Positions 31,125-42,242 of a stretch of 64,000 bases of DNA are shown here, piece by piece. Made by a program: the position numbers and the translations under genes. The stretch is taken from the NCBI GenBank assembly GCA_005116895.1, contig SWDO01000005.1, positions 349,678-413,677 of the forward strand. Reading direction: 5' to 3'. The stretch's first letter is position 1, and each line of letters starts with the position of its first letter. Under the pieces are notes generated by a model, which saw only the letters and a program-made list of their open reading frames with translations, did not search any database and was not told the DNA's origin. The stretch comes from Nitrospira sp. GTDB lineage: Bacteria > Nitrospirota > Nitrospiria > Nitrospirales > Nitrospiraceae.

Positions 31125-32936
31125 TTAGGCTGGAACTGTTTGAGAGGAGGATTGCAACAGAATCTGATCAATTTCCGGTGCGTCGAGCACTTCTTTTTCA
31201 AGTAATGCCTCAGCCAACGCCTTTAGACTCGTCATCTGCTCGGTCAGCACACGCTTGGCACGCTCATAATTTTCCGTGACTAATCGCTTAATCTCCAAGT
31301 CGATTTCAAGCGCAACTTGATCACTGACATCTCGTTTCGTAGCAAAATCTCGTCCGAGAAATACCGAATCTTCCTTTTGTCCAAAGGTCAATGGTCCCAA
31401 CTTCTCACTCATACCCCATTCACATACCATCTTGCGAGCAAGGTCCGTCGCACGTTCAAGATCGTTACCGGCTCCGGTTGTGACATGTTTGAATACAAGC
31501 TCTTCAGCGACACGTCCACCCATCAGAATAGCCAAGGTATTGTAGAGAAATTCTTTGGAGTAGTTATGTCGATCATCTGTCGGCAGCTGCATCGTCACGC
31601 CCAAGGCCCGTCCTCTTGGAATGATCGTCACCTTATGAACAGGGTCCGTCCCCGGTATGAGCTTTGCCATCAATGCGTGGCCGGCTTCGTGGTAGGCGGT
31701 AATTCTCTTTTCTTCATCGGTGAGAATCATGCTCTTCCGTTCGGCCCCCATCATCACCTTATCTTTCGCCATCTCGAAGTCTATATTTTCGACTTCCTTC
31801 TTGTTCTGGCGAGCCGCCCAGAGCGCCGCTTCATTCACTAGGTTTTCAAGATCAGCGCCTGAAAATCCAGGAGTTCCTCTGGCGATCTTTTCCAATTCGA
31901 CATTCGTAGCGACAGGAACTTTCTTCGTATGGACCTTCAAGATTTCAGACCGGCCTTTGAGATCCGGGCGATTGACCACCACCTGCCGATCAAAGCGTCC
32001 AGGTCTCAGCAAAGCTGGGTCGAGAACATCAGGGCGATTGGTCGCCGCAACCAAAATGACTCCCTCGGTCGTGTCGAAGCCGTCCATTTCGACGAGCAAT
32101 TGATTGAGCGTTTGTTCACGTTCATCATGCCCACCGCCGAGACCTGCGCCACGCAAACGACCGACCGCATCAATTTCATCGATAAAAATAATACAAGGGG
32201 CATGCTTCTTCCCTTGTTCAAATAGATCCCTGACCCGCGAGGCTCCGACACCTACAAACATCTCTACAAAATCAGATCCACTAATACTGAAGAACGGCAC
32301 TCCGGCTTCTCCGGCTATTGCCTTCGCAAGCAAGGTTTTTCCTGTTCCAGGAGGGCCGACGACCAGCACACCCTTCGGGATGCGCCCACCAAGCTTCTGA
32401 AACTTACGAGGATCTTTCAGGAACTCAATGATTTCAAGAACTTCTTCTTTCGCCTCATCAACGCCAGCAACGTCTGAAAACGTGATCTTCTTTCGTTCTT
32501 CCGTCAGCATGCGGGCGCGACTCTTTCCGAATGACAGAGCCTTATTCCCCCCAATTTGCATCTGACGCATTAGGAAAAACCAGAGACCAAGGAACAGGAT
32601 AAATGGTCCCCACGTAACCAGGAACGTGATATACCACGGACTCTCATCCGGTGGTTTCACCTCAATCTGAACATCCTTCTCACGAAGGACCTTCACAAAC
32701 TCAGGGTAATCAGCTGAATAGGTACGAATGCGAGTTTTGTCCTTCAGGACCCCGCTGATGTGATTACCCTTGATGATGACTTTTTCAAAATCACCCTTGT
32801 CGAGCTTGGCCATAAAATCGCTGAATATCACTTCTTCTTCAGGCGCATGAGTCGGCACGCTGAACAGATTGAACAGGAGAATCATGAACAAGCCGACCAC
32901 CACCCAGAAAAGCAGGTTCTTGACCCGGGAATTCAT
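31125..32936 (-). CDS. ftsH: ATP-dependent zinc metalloprotease FtsH
   Basis: [51 protein letters not shown] zinc site. Confidence 0.97.
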   Translation of the reverse strand: MNSRVKNLLFWVVVGLFMILLFNLFSVPTHAPEEEVIFSDFMAKLDKGDFEKVIIKGNHISGVLKDKTRIRTYSADYPEFVKVLREKDVQIEVKPPDESPWYITFLVTWGPFILFLGLWFFLMRQMQIGGNKALSFGKSRARMLTEERKKITFSDVAGVDEAKEEVLEIIEFLKDPRKFQKLGGRIPKGVLVVGPPGTGKTLLAKAIAGEAGVPFFSISGSDFVEMFVGVGASRVRDLFEQGKKHAPCIIFIDEIDAVGRLRGAGLGGGHDEREQTLNQLLVEMDGFDTTEGVILVAATNRPDVLDPALLRPGRFDRQVVVNRPDLKGRSEILKVHTKKVPVATNVELEKIARGTPGFSGADLENLVNEAALWAARQNKKEVENIDFEMAKDKVMMGAERKSMILTDEEKRITAYHEAGHALMAKLIPGTDPVHKVTIIPRGRALGVTMQLPTDDRHNYSKEFLYNTLAILMGGRVAEELVFKHVTTGAGNDLERATDLARKMVCEWGMSEKLGPLTFGQKEDSVFLGRDFATKRDVSDQVALEIDLEIKRLVTENYERAKRVLTEQMTSLKALAEALLEKEVLDAPEIDQILLQSSSQTVPA

Positions 32937-33035
32937 CCAGTTCTCCTTCGCAATAGCATTGGAGGCCACGTATGTAGAAACCGTGGTGATGTTAGCATAG
33001 CCCTGCGCAAATTGCCAACAGCTCGTGAGAAAACT

Positions 33036-33578
33036 CTACTCCTCTTGCTGGTTGAGCTGGTCGAGAACGGCGAGGTATGGAAGGTTCCGGTACTGTTGTT
33101 GGTAATCAAGTCCATACCCAACGACATACTGGTTCGGAATTCTGAACCCAATATACTGCAACGGGACATCAACGACGCGGCGTTCTGGCTTACTCAGCAA
33201 GGTGCAGACCTTGATGCTTCTCGGTTTCTGCTTGGCCAGCGCCTTGGTAAGATATTGAACCGTTAATCCCGAATCGACGATATCCTCAACCAGTAGCACA
33301 TCTCTATTCTTGATCTTTTCGGTCAGCTCGGTCACGAGCTTGACCTTCCCGGACGTCTTCGCTTGCGTTCCGTAGCTCGTCACGATGATGAAATCGACCT
33401 GCACTGGAATTCGAATCGCTCGTGCCAAATCGGCAAAAAACGCATAGGCCCCCTTGAGCACACCGACAAGCACGAGGTCCTTGCCGGCATAGTCGGCGCT
33501 GATCTGTCGTCCCAGCTCACGGATGCGGCTTCGCATCTGCTCTTGGGTCACGATCGGACGTCCAAACATACGTTCCAT
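33036..33578 (-). CDS. hpt: Hypoxanthine phosphoribosyltransferase
   Basis: VLKGAYAFFADLAR, LLVEDIVDSGLTVQYL, VGYGLDYQQQYRNLPYL; start at MERMFGRPIV. Confidence 0.93.
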   Translation of the reverse strand: MERMFGRPIVTQEQMRSRIRELGRQISADYAGKDLVLVGVLKGAYAFFADLARAIRIPVQVDFIIVTSYGTQAKTSGKVKLVTELTEKIKNRDVLLVEDIVDSGLTVQYLTKALAKQKPRSIKVCTLLSKPERRVVDVPLQYIGFRIPNQYVVGYGLDYQQQYRNLPYLAVLDQLNQQEE

Positions 33579-33597
33579 CTCACTCAGTTCCTTCCGT

Positions 33598-35073
33598 TCA
33601 CGATAGATCTTCGCACGTGAAGACCAGACAGCGTTTTGTGGTGGCAGTGGGTACCCAGCGTTCATCCTGTCGATAGCCAACGACCCACAGGATTCCCTCG
33701 GGAGCCACCACCAGGGGAATGCGCGATCGGACTGCAATCGGTATCTTCAGATCCGTAAAAAAATCCTGGAGCTTCTTTGACTGCCCTCCCATGCCAGAGG
33801 GATGAAATCGATCTCCCGGCAACCAATTCCGTACCATCAGTGGCCGAGACACCTGATCGGCATCCACCAGAATCCGACCTTTTCCGAGAGGAGCACCCAG
33901 CTGGCTACCTGCCTGCTGTTGTACCTGAAGTCGTTGACCCGTTCCAGACCATAGAAGCTCTCCAGGCACAGATAAGAATTCCTGACAGCTGCCATGCGGT
34001 TGTCCAACATGGGAGATCGCTCGTGCTTGAAGCGGAACAAACCGTAGATGGCGATCACTGACAACAACGTGCCCTCCCTTCACATCGAGACGTGAACCAG
34101 ATTCCCTCTTTGAGGCCAGGCGAATAATGCGATCAACCGTTCGGAGACTGGGGGAGTAAGATTGGTCATCAGACTGCCGAAAGAGGTTTCGGATACAACG
34201 CCGTTGAAGGGATACTGGAAGTTCTAGAAGAGACACCCGATCGATCGTCCAGCCTCCGTCGGATGCGCGTGCCATAGCAGAAGAGGAGAGGGCGGTACTC
34301 TGCTGATCCAGATAGCGATCGTCTTCCCTGCAGATCTCTGCGAGCCTACAGAGCGCATTGACGCTTGATGGGACCAGCTGAGTCAGAACAGGAATGATCT
34401 CCCTCCTTACTCGGTTCCGCAGGTAATGCGGTTTGACATTGCTGGAGTCCTCACGAAAGGACAAGCCCGCCTTGCACAGATACGCCAGAATCTCCTGCCG
34501 CGTCGTCTCATACAAAGGTCGAATCACATGGTGATCCCGGAACGCTGGCATGCCGGACAGACCAGTCAATCCTGCACCACGAAGCATCCAGAGCACGACG
34601 GTCTCCGCTTGGTCGTTTGCCGTATGGCCCACGGCAATGCGATCGGCCCCACATTGCTCAGCAATCTCCTGCATCACACGATAGCGGAGGTCACGGGCCA
34701 CAGCCTGCAAGGATGCCCTGCGCCTTTCGATCTGCAATCCAACCCGTCGAACATGGAGAGACACTCCGAGCTCTTGGCAAAACGCCTCTACAAATTGTTG
34801 GTCCCCCTCGGACTCATCCCCTCGCAATCCATAGTTGCAATGAACGGCTGACAGGGTCAACGCCCAACTGGACCGGAGATGAGAGAGGATCGATAACAAT
34901 GCGACGGAGTCCGGGCCACCCGAGATGGCGACCACTATATGCTGTCCGTGTTGAAAAAGGCTTCTGGACCGAATCGTTCGAACCACCCGATGTACTAGCG
35001 GAAGCCAGGCCATTGTATTGATAGATCTGCTTAAGACCGGTTGCAAGGACTCATCGCTTTCCGATTGTTTCAT
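33598..35073 (-). CDS. tilS: tRNA(Ile)-lysidine synthetase
   Basis: VAISGGPDSVALLSIL PP-loop, VGHTANDQAETVVLWMLRGAGLTGLSGM. Confidence 0.94.
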   Translation of the reverse strand: MKQSESDESLQPVLSRSINTMAWLPLVHRVVRTIRSRSLFQHGQHIVVAISGGPDSVALLSILSHLRSSWALTLSAVHCNYGLRGDESEGDQQFVEAFCQELGVSLHVRRVGLQIERRRASLQAVARDLRYRVMQEIAEQCGADRIAVGHTANDQAETVVLWMLRGAGLTGLSGMPAFRDHHVIRPLYETTRQEILAYLCKAGLSFREDSSNVKPHYLRNRVRREIIPVLTQLVPSSVNALCRLAEICREDDRYLDQQSTALSSSAMARASDGGWTIDRVSLLELPVSLQRRCIRNLFRQSDDQSYSPSLRTVDRIIRLASKRESGSRLDVKGGHVVVSDRHLRFVPLQARAISHVGQPHGSCQEFLSVPGELLWSGTGQRLQVQQQAGSQLGAPLGKGRILVDADQVSRPLMVRNWLPGDRFHPSGMGGQSKKLQDFFTDLKIPIAVRSRIPLVVAPEGILWVVGYRQDERWVPTATTKRCLVFTCEDLS

Positions 35074-35998
35074 GATATCGCCGGAGGATGTCCCTCGCAG
35101 AATCCACGTCGGACACGATCTGTCGGCTCAACGCTTCTCCACTATTAAACTGTGCGTCGCCTCGGATACGACCGATAAACTCAACCGTGAGCGTGCATCC
35201 ATACAGCTCGTGGGTTCCATCCAGGATGGAAACTTCCAGTCCCCGCTCATCACCATCAAAGGTCGGTCTCGTGCCGATATAGGCGACGGAATCATACCGC
35301 TCCTGATTCAGAGTCGTGACGGAAGCATAAATCCCGTCAGCCGGAACCACGCGGTCTGGAGGCAGTCGAAGGTTCGCAGTCGGACATCCAAGCGTTCGCC
35401 CCCTCCCCTCACCAGAAGCTACAACTCCGCTCAGCGCATAGTATCGGCCAAGTAAGACAGCCGCTTGATCGACATGTCCGGCGTCGATAAGCCGTCTGAT
35501 TCTCGTCGAGCTCACCACTCCTCCATCGATCATCACCGGAGGAGTCGGATGGACGACAAAACCGAATTTTTTGCCGAGCGTGATCAAATCACCGATCTGC
35601 CCTACTCGTTTATGTCCAAAAGCAAAATGTTGTCCGACAAAGATTTCTTTGAGTCCGAGCCCTTTGGACAGCACCTGCTCGGCGAACATCTCCGGAGAGA
35701 AGGCGGCAAATGCGTGAGTGAACTCCAGGGAGACCACGTCATCAATCCCCGCTTGCTCGAAACGAGTACGTTTCTCTTCCGCGCTCGTCAAGAATCGTAA
35801 ATCAACGTGAGGCGCAAGAATTTTGACTGGGTGAGGATCGAACGTCAGGACGACAGCGGTTCCCCGAGCAGCGCGAGCCGTCTCAACCACCCGTTTCAAG
35901 AGCGTATGATGACCGAGATGATGCCCATCGAAATTCCCGATGGTTCCCACTGGATACGGCCGCACGACCTCATCCGAATATCCGCGGGTCACGTTCAT
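35051..35998 (-). CDS. ribF: Bifunctional riboflavin kinase/FAD synthetase
   Basis: GTIGNFDGHHLGHHTLL, VVLTFDPHP, GEGRGRTLGCPTANLRLP. Confidence 0.95.
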   Translation of the reverse strand: MNVTRGYSDEVVRPYPVGTIGNFDGHHLGHHTLLKRVVETARAARGTAVVLTFDPHPVKILAPHVDLRFLTSAEEKRTRFEQAGIDDVVSLEFTHAFAAFSPEMFAEQVLSKGLGLKEIFVGQHFAFGHKRVGQIGDLITLGKKFGFVVHPTPPVMIDGGVVSSTRIRRLIDAGHVDQAAVLLGRYYALSGVVASGEGRGRTLGCPTANLRLPPDRVVPADGIYASVTTLNQERYDSVAYIGTRPTFDGDERGLEVSILDGTHELYGCTLTVEFIGRIRGDAQFNSGEALSRQIVSDVDSARDILRRYHETIGKR

Positions 35999-36004
35999 CG
36001 TCGG

Positions 36005-36976
36005 TCAATGAAGCAGCTTGACAGCGTCTTTGGCAAAGTACGACAGGATCAGATCGGCTCCTGCCCGTTTGATTGCCAACAGCGATTCCATCATGGCACG
36101 TGACTCATCGAGCCACCCCGCCCTTGCTGCCGCCTTAATCATACTGTACTCACCACTCACCTGATACGCCGCGAGAGGGAGAAGTGTACGAGCGCGGGCC
36201 AGCGCAATGATGTCCAGATACGGCAACGCCGGTTTGACCATGACGATATCGGCACCTTCTTCGATATCGAGATCGATCTCGCGAAGCGCTTCGCGCGCAT
36301 TCGCCGGGTCCATCTGATAGGACTGTCGGTCGCCAAATTGAGGACTGGAAAACGCCGCGTCGCGAAACGGGGCATAGAAACACGAGGAAAACTTGGCCGC
36401 ATAAGCCAGGATCGGCAGCTCAGAGAACCCAGAGCGATCTAATTCGCGTCTGATCGCAGCGACACGACCATCCATCATATCCGACGGCGCGACCATATCG
36501 GCTCCAGCTTCAGCATGGGTGCGGGCCATCACCGTGAGGCATTCGAGCGTCTCATCATTGAGAACTTTTCCATCTTTGACGATTCCGCAATGTCCATGGT
36601 CGGTATATTCGTCGATACAGACATCTGTGATCACAAGCAATCCCGGCACCTGTTGTTTGACTGCTCTGATCGCCCGCTGCACAATCCCGTTTGGGTCCCA
36701 TCCTGAACTGCCACGCTCGTCTTTGCGCGCTGGAATGCCGAAAAGAATGATGGCCGGAATCCCTAAGGCCAGAATCTCTCTCGCTTCTTTGACCAACACA
36801 TCGATGGAGAGCCGAAATTGGCCGGGCATCGACGCAATCTCTTCACGGCGACCCTGTCCCTCGACCACAAACAGCGGATAGATAAAATCTGACGGAGACA
36901 GCGTCGTTTCACGTACCATTCGACGCAACGATTCATGTTGCCGCAGACGTCGGAGGCGCTGGATCGGAAACCCCAT
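36005..36976 (-). CDS. hemB: Porphobilinogen synthase (delta-aminolevulinic acid dehydratase)
   Basis: [61 protein letters not shown]. Confidence 0.96.
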   Translation of the reverse strand: MGFPIQRLRRLRQHESLRRMVRETTLSPSDFIYPLFVVEGQGRREEIASMPGQFRLSIDVLVKEAREILALGIPAIILFGIPARKDERGSSGWDPNGIVQRAIRAVKQQVPGLLVITDVCIDEYTDHGHCGIVKDGKVLNDETLECLTVMARTHAEAGADMVAPSDMMDGRVAAIRRELDRSGFSELPILAYAAKFSSCFYAPFRDAAFSSPQFGDRQSYQMDPANAREALREIDLDIEEGADIVMVKPALPYLDIIALARARTLLPLAAYQVSGEYSMIKAAARAGWLDESRAMMESLLAIKRAGADLILSYFAKDAVKLLH

Positions 36977-36984
36977 GACCCACC

Positions 36985-37377
36985 TTACTTTCGTGGAAGG
37001 TTCGTCAAGAATACGACCAGGTCGCGAACAGAGATGAGCCCGACCAGCACGCCCTCGCGTGTCACCCCTAAATGACGGAGATGGGATTTCGCCATGAGAT
37101 CGTTGGCATCCAAGATTGTCTTGCTCTCCTCGATCGTCGTGATCGGCGCGGACATAATTTGCTCGACCGTGGTCTTCGTGGCATCTGTCCCGGCCGCCAC
37201 CACCCGGCGCATCATATCCGTGTCCGTGATGATGCCGATGATCTCACGGTCGTTGGTCACGAACAAACTACCGATCCCGCGATCGCGCATAATGCGCGCG
37301 GCCGTTTGTGTATCGGTATCACGAGGCACCGTCACGAACTTTTCTCGTGGAATCATGAACGACTTTACAGGAACCAT
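36985..37377 (-). CDS. CBS domain-containing protein
   Basis: [55 protein letters not shown]... (two CBS repeats). Confidence 0.9.
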   Translation of the reverse strand: MVPVKSFMIPREKFVTVPRDTDTQTAARIMRDRGIGSLFVTNDREIIGIITDTDMMRRVVAAGTDATKTTVEQIMSAPITTIEESKTILDANDLMAKSHLRHLGVTREGVLVGLISVRDLVVFLTNLPRK

Positions 37378-37426
37378 CTCACTCTCCCTCCTTGTATAAG
37401 GCCATCGCACATGGTGCGTGCGTTCA

Positions 37427-38995
37427 TTACTGCAGCGCTCCCGTGGCAACCTGCTCACGGCTTTCATACTGGTGGACGATCGCATCCACCAGTGCGGGAA
37501 TCGTATTCTCATCCGGCATGATCGAGACCGTCAAACCATATTCCTCCGCGGTCTTGGCCGTGATGGGTCCGATGCAAGCGATCATGACGGATTGCACGAG
37601 CGGCTTCACCGCTTCCGCACCCCCGAGCATCGTCACAAAGTTGCGGACCGTGGAAGAGCTCGTAAACGTGACCACATGAATCCGATGATCCATAAGCTCC
37701 TGCCGCCACCCACCGGAATCATGGTCTGGGGTGAGCGTTCGGTACACAGGGATGACATCGACATGCGCCCCGGCGGCACGAAGTTCGTCGGGCAAGAGCT
37801 CTCTGGCCACTTCCGCCCGAGGGATCAGGATACGGGTTTTTGTTAGATCCAGCTGATTCAGTGTGGTGAGCACTCCTTCTGCCTGATATTCTGCAGGAAC
37901 CACATCCGCTTTGACCCCAAACCTTTCCAACTCCTGAGCGGTGCGAGGCCCGATGCAGCATAACTGCCGCCCAGCCAAGCAGCGTGAATCAAGCCCGCGA
38001 GTGAACAGCCTGGTCATGAAACGGCTCACGCCATTGACGCTGGTAAAAATAATCCAATCGTACGTCCTAATCTCGGAAATCGCGTGGTCCACAGGCGCCC
38101 ACTCTGGGGGGGGAACGATCCTAATCGTCGGAGCCTCGACCGGTTCAGCGCCATAGCTGGCCAAGCGGGTAGCCAACTCACCAGCCTGTTCTTTCGCGCG
38201 CGTCATGAGCACACGTTTGCCAAAAAGCGGGCGCTGCTCGAACCAGTTGAGTTTCGACCGAAGTCGAACAACCTCCCCCACGACAATGACGGTCGGCGGC
38301 TCCATTTTTTCAGCTTCAGCTTTCTCCACGATATCAGCCAATGTCCCGACAACGGTCTGCTGGGAGACTCTCGTTCCCCACCGAATGATCGCCACGGGCG
38401 TAGACCCCGCTCGCCCTTCGGCTAACAAGGTCGCGGCGATCGTCGAAAGATTTTTCATGCCCATGAGAAAGACAACCGTCCCTTGGCTCGTCGCCAGCCT
38501 CGACCAATCCAGGGCCGTCGAAGGCTTTTCTGGATCTTCATGCCCGGTCACAATCGTCAGCGTAGACGCCAACGTTCGATGAGTCACCGGAATACCGGCA
38601 TAGGCAGGGGCGGCAACCGCAGCGGTCACCCCAGGAACGATTTCGAATTCGATCTTGGCCGACGCGAGCGCTTCCGCCTCCTCACCTCCCCGCCCAAAGA
38701 CAAACGGATCGCCTCCCTTCAACCGCACGACCACGTGGCCTGCGCTGGCTCGTTCAATCAGCAGACGATTGATCGCGTCCTGCTCAGGGTATTTCCCTTT
38801 GCCTCTCCGTCCGACATACACCCGCTCGGCTTCTTCTCGGGCATGGGCAAGAAGGCTAGGGTTAGCCAGATAATCGTAGAGCACCACGTCAGCCTGCTCA
38901 AGACACTCTTTTCCTCGAAGGGTCAAAAGACCAGGATCTCCCGGACCAGCTCCAACCAAATAGACCTTCCCCTTGTGTCCTCGTACCATGTTCAC
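37427..38995 (-). CDS. cobA-hemD: Fused uroporphyrinogen-III C-methyltransferase / uroporphyrinogen-III synthase
   Basis: N-terminal KVYLVGAGPGDPGLLTLRGKECLEQADVVLYDYL and RLKGGDPFVFGRGGEEAEAL; C-terminal HemD-like domain. Confidence 0.94.
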   Translation of the reverse strand: MNMVRGHKGKVYLVGAGPGDPGLLTLRGKECLEQADVVLYDYLANPSLLAHAREEAERVYVGRRGKGKYPEQDAINRLLIERASAGHVVVRLKGGDPFVFGRGGEEAEALASAKIEFEIVPGVTAAVAAPAYAGIPVTHRTLASTLTIVTGHEDPEKPSTALDWSRLATSQGTVVFLMGMKNLSTIAATLLAEGRAGSTPVAIIRWGTRVSQQTVVGTLADIVEKAEAEKMEPPTVIVVGEVVRLRSKLNWFEQRPLFGKRVLMTRAKEQAGELATRLASYGAEPVEAPTIRIVPPPEWAPVDHAISEIRTYDWIIFTSVNGVSRFMTRLFTRGLDSRCLAGRQLCCIGPRTAQELERFGVKADVVPAEYQAEGVLTTLNQLDLTKTRILIPRAEVARELLPDELRAAGAHVDVIPVYRTLTPDHDSGGWRQELMDHRIHVVTFTSSSTVRNFVTMLGGAEAVKPLVQSVMIACIGPITAKTAEEYGLTVSIMPDENTIPALVDAIVHQYESREQVATGALQ

Positions 38996-39939
38996 ACTGA
39001 TCCGTAAATCTCCCGGAGAATTTTGTCCCCTCCCCGAGTCAGTAATCGTTCAGCCAATTGAATACCGAGAGCGTGCGCCTGCTGACCTGTTCCCTCAATC
39101 TGGTCGCGAAGGACGGTCTTCCCGTCAACACTGGCAACAAGCCCATCTAAGACCAACAGCTCACCGGACAGAGTTGCGTGGGCTGCGATAGGCACCTGAC
39201 AGCCTCCTTCTAGGCGGCACAAGAAGGCCCGCTCTGCGGTCACGGTCGTATGGGTGGTCTGATGATTGAGTCGGGATAAGACGGAACGCACGAAGGCATC
39301 ACTCGTCCGACCTTCGATCCCAAGGGCTCCCTGTCCGATTGCAGGCAGACTGACGATAGGAGAAAGATATTCCGTGATGGTCTGAGACCACCCTAACCGA
39401 TGCAGACCAGCAGCGGCCAAGACGATGGCATCGAACTGGCCCTCATTGAGTTTCTTTAATCGTGTATCCAGGTTCCCGCGCAGCATCGCGATTTTCAGGT
39501 CTGGCCTGGCGTGTAGCAATTGCGCCTGGCGTCGAAGGCTTGCCGTCCCGATACTGGCACCGAGTGGAAGATCCTGGAATGCATACCCTGCACGACAGAT
39601 GAGGGCGTCACGAGCATCCTCCCGTGGAGGCACACAGAGAATCTCGAGCCCTTCGGGTAATTGTGCCGGAACGTCCTTCATGCTATGAACAGCAAAATCG
39701 ATCTCACCAGCGAGCAAGGCGTCCTCAATTTCCTTGACGAATAGGCCTTTCCCCCCGATTTTTGCCAATGGCACGTCGACAATCTTGTCGCCGGACGTCT
39801 GAATTTTCTTGAGCACAACCCGGACCTCCGGCACCACATCCTGAACCTTGGACTGAAACCATTCACTTTGGCACAGCGCCAACTTGCTCCCTCTCGTTCC
39901 CAGAACCAAGGTTGCGCGTTGGCCGTTCGGTATCGACAC
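38992..39939 (-). CDS. hemC: Hydroxymethylbilane synthase (porphobilinogen deaminase)
   Basis: LVLGTRGSKLALCQSEWF, KDVPAQLPEGLEI, LEGGCQVPIAAHA. Confidence 0.96.
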   Translation of the reverse strand: MSIPNGQRATLVLGTRGSKLALCQSEWFQSKVQDVVPEVRVVLKKIQTSGDKIVDVPLAKIGGKGLFVKEIEDALLAGEIDFAVHSMKDVPAQLPEGLEILCVPPREDARDALICRAGYAFQDLPLGASIGTASLRRQAQLLHARPDLKIAMLRGNLDTRLKKLNEGQFDAIVLAAAGLHRLGWSQTITEYLSPIVSLPAIGQGALGIEGRTSDAFVRSVLSRLNHQTTHTTVTAERAFLCRLEGGCQVPIAAHATLSGELLVLDGLVASVDGKTVLRDQIEGTGQQAHALGIQLAERLLTRGGDKILREIYGSV

Positions 39940-39966
39940 GGTGACACTCTTTTCGTTACCCGCCGA

Positions 39967-41358
39967 TCAGCGGGCTCGTTTACGGACGGCTGTTTCTGAA
40001 ACCGGATCCTCGGCACCCGACTCTGCAGCACTCTCAGGATGATACCGCAGCGACTCTCTAGAAGGCTCGATCTGTTGAACAGGCGAAGCCGGTTGGTCGA
40101 GAGAGAAAAATCGCCGGGCCGCTTCGACGAACGCCGGGCCGCTCGAAGAATTGACTTCGGCCTTGAGGGTGACCATCGTGCGATGAATCAATTTATTGGC
40201 AATCGATGAGGCGAGGCCTTCAACCAGGTCGCGGTCCTGAGGAGACAGATGCGGCAATCGCGCAAGCACCTTGTCGACCTCCGCCCGCTTCAGGTCGTCG
40301 ACGTGGCTCCTCAGGGCGACGATCGTCGGAGTGACCTCCAAGGATTTCATCCAGTCCAGCATGGTGGTCACTTCTTCCACAACCATCCGCTCGGCCTTCT
40401 CGGCCTCCTGCACGCGCCCGGCTCGGTTCTGTTCAACCCGCTGTTTGAGATCATCAATATCGAAGAGAAACGCATTGTCGACGTGGCGAACGGCCGGATC
40501 AATATTCCGAGGAACTGAAATATCGATCAAGAACATCGGACGGTTCATGCGCTCTTCGACCGCACGGTGCACATCCTCCGCGCCGACAAGATAATGAGCC
40601 GCACCCGTCGAGACCAGCACAATATCCGCCGAGGCCATATCATCCTTGAACTGATCGAATGGAACGGCCGTCCCTCCAAATTTTGAAGCAAGATCGACCG
40701 CATGTTGTGGAGTCCTTGTCGTAATGCGCACATGCTTCACACCGTGAGCAATCAAATGGCGCGTGGCCAGTTTTGCCATTTCACCGGCACCGACTAACAA
40801 CACCGTCTTCTCGTGAAGATCTGAAAAGATCTTCTTTGCCAGCTCGACAGCAGCATAGCTGACCGAGACCGCCATTTCTGAAATTTTTGTTTCGGTCCGT
40901 ACTCGCTTGGCCACCGAGATGGCCTTCTTCACGACCTTGTTCATGATCACACCGGTCGTCTTATGGGCCAGCGCGACTTCATACGCATCCTTGAGTTGTC
41001 CCAGGATTTGAGATTCGCCGATAATCATCGAATCGAGACTGGCAGCAACTCTGAACAAGTGACCGATCGCTCGATCGCCGGTATGCCAATAGAGGTGAGG
41101 GGTCAACTGCTCGGAAGACAACGACAGATGGGTGTCGGCAAGAAACTCCTGAATACGTCCATAGCCGGTTTCGACGTCATCGACAACGGAGTAGACCTCG
41201 ACTCGATTACAGGTCGAGAGCAGGATGCCTTCTTTGATCCCAGAATACGAACAGAGACGAGTGAGCGCCTCGCCAAGACGGCTTTCGGGAACCGCCAGCC
41301 TCTCTCGAATCTCGACCGGAGCCGTCTTATGACTCAACCCTACGACAATCAGATGCAT
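39967..41358 (-). CDS. hemA: Glutamyl-tRNA reductase
   Basis: GLSHKTAPVEIRERLAV, LSTCNRVEVY, RVAASLDSMIIGESQILGQLKDAY. Confidence 0.97.
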   Translation of the reverse strand: MHLIVVGLSHKTAPVEIRERLAVPESRLGEALTRLCSYSGIKEGILLSTCNRVEVYSVVDDVETGYGRIQEFLADTHLSLSSEQLTPHLYWHTGDRAIGHLFRVAASLDSMIIGESQILGQLKDAYEVALAHKTTGVIMNKVVKKAISVAKRVRTETKISEMAVSVSYAAVELAKKIFSDLHEKTVLLVGAGEMAKLATRHLIAHGVKHVRITTRTPQHAVDLASKFGGTAVPFDQFKDDMASADIVLVSTGAAHYLVGAEDVHRAVEERMNRPMFLIDISVPRNIDPAVRHVDNAFLFDIDDLKQRVEQNRAGRVQEAEKAERMVVEEVTTMLDWMKSLEVTPTIVALRSHVDDLKRAEVDKVLARLPHLSPQDRDLVEGLASSIANKLIHRTMVTLKAEVNSSSGPAFVEAARRFFSLDQPASPVQQIEPSRESLRYHPESAAESGAEDPVSETAVRKRAR

Positions 41359-41388
41359 GTGACCATCAACCGCATAAGTGACCAGGCC

Positions 41389-42180
41389 TTAAGTTTCTTT
41401 CAGCACCACACCGACTAATGTGAGAATGACGCACGCGAACCCGATGACCGTCAGATACGCTGCGCGCTTCGCTCTCCACCCGACGGTCAACCGTCCAAGC
41501 AACACGACAAAATAGAAAACCCAGGTGACAAGCGCCCAGATTTGCTCAGGGTTCCAACTGACATAGGATCCACGCGCAAACTCGGCCGAGATGGCTCCCG
41601 TGACGATTCCCAAAGTCAGCAAGGGGAACCCCAGGACGATGGATTGCTGATTGAGATGATCGAGAAAGTCGAGTGCCGGCAACTTGCTGTAGAGAACATT
41701 GAACTGTTTCGACTTGAGGAGCCGATCCTGAATCAGGTACATCACTCCTGCCACGAATGCGACGGTAAACCCCACCGTTCCCAACATGCTGAGCGTGACA
41801 TGAAACCACAAGGTCTTGAACACAGGCTGAAGCGTGGGGACCGTTTCCGGAAGGGCTGCAGACGAGACCAAGGAGACCAGGGCTAAGGGCACCATGAAGG
41901 ACCCAAGTACATGAATCCGATGGCGAAACTCGACCAGCACAAATACAAGAATGATCATCCAAGAGAAAAAAGAAAGGGCGTCCGAAAAGCTGGGCGGCAC
42001 CGTCGATGAGACCTCAACCATTCTGATAACGAGGCCAACGGTATGGGAGATGAAGCCGACCGCCGTAATCGCTAATGACACATTTGACAAGGCTTCGGAG
42101 CGTCGCAGTAAATACGCAAGAAACGACATCGTGGCCACGAAGTACAGGACCATGGTGACCATGAAACAAACGGCTGCCAT
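41389..42180 (-). CDS. Cytochrome c assembly/CcsA (HemX-like) membrane protein
   Basis: Polytopic; typical ccsA position next to hemA; FVAGVMYLIQDRLLKSK...WNPEQIWALVTWVFYFVVLLGRL. Confidence 0.88.
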   Translation of the reverse strand: MAAVCFMVTMVLYFVATMSFLAYLLRRSEALSNVSLAITAVGFISHTVGLVIRMVEVSSTVPPSFSDALSFFSWMIILVFVLVEFRHRIHVLGSFMVPLALVSLVSSAALPETVPTLQPVFKTLWFHVTLSMLGTVGFTVAFVAGVMYLIQDRLLKSKQFNVLYSKLPALDFLDHLNQQSIVLGFPLLTLGIVTGAISAEFARGSYVSWNPEQIWALVTWVFYFVVLLGRLTVGWRAKRAAYLTVIGFACVILTLVGVVLKET

Positions 42181-42242
42181 TGGGAATACCCCTGCAGTGA
42201 CTAGAGACCGAGCCTCGACGAGATAAGCATGGAATTATATCG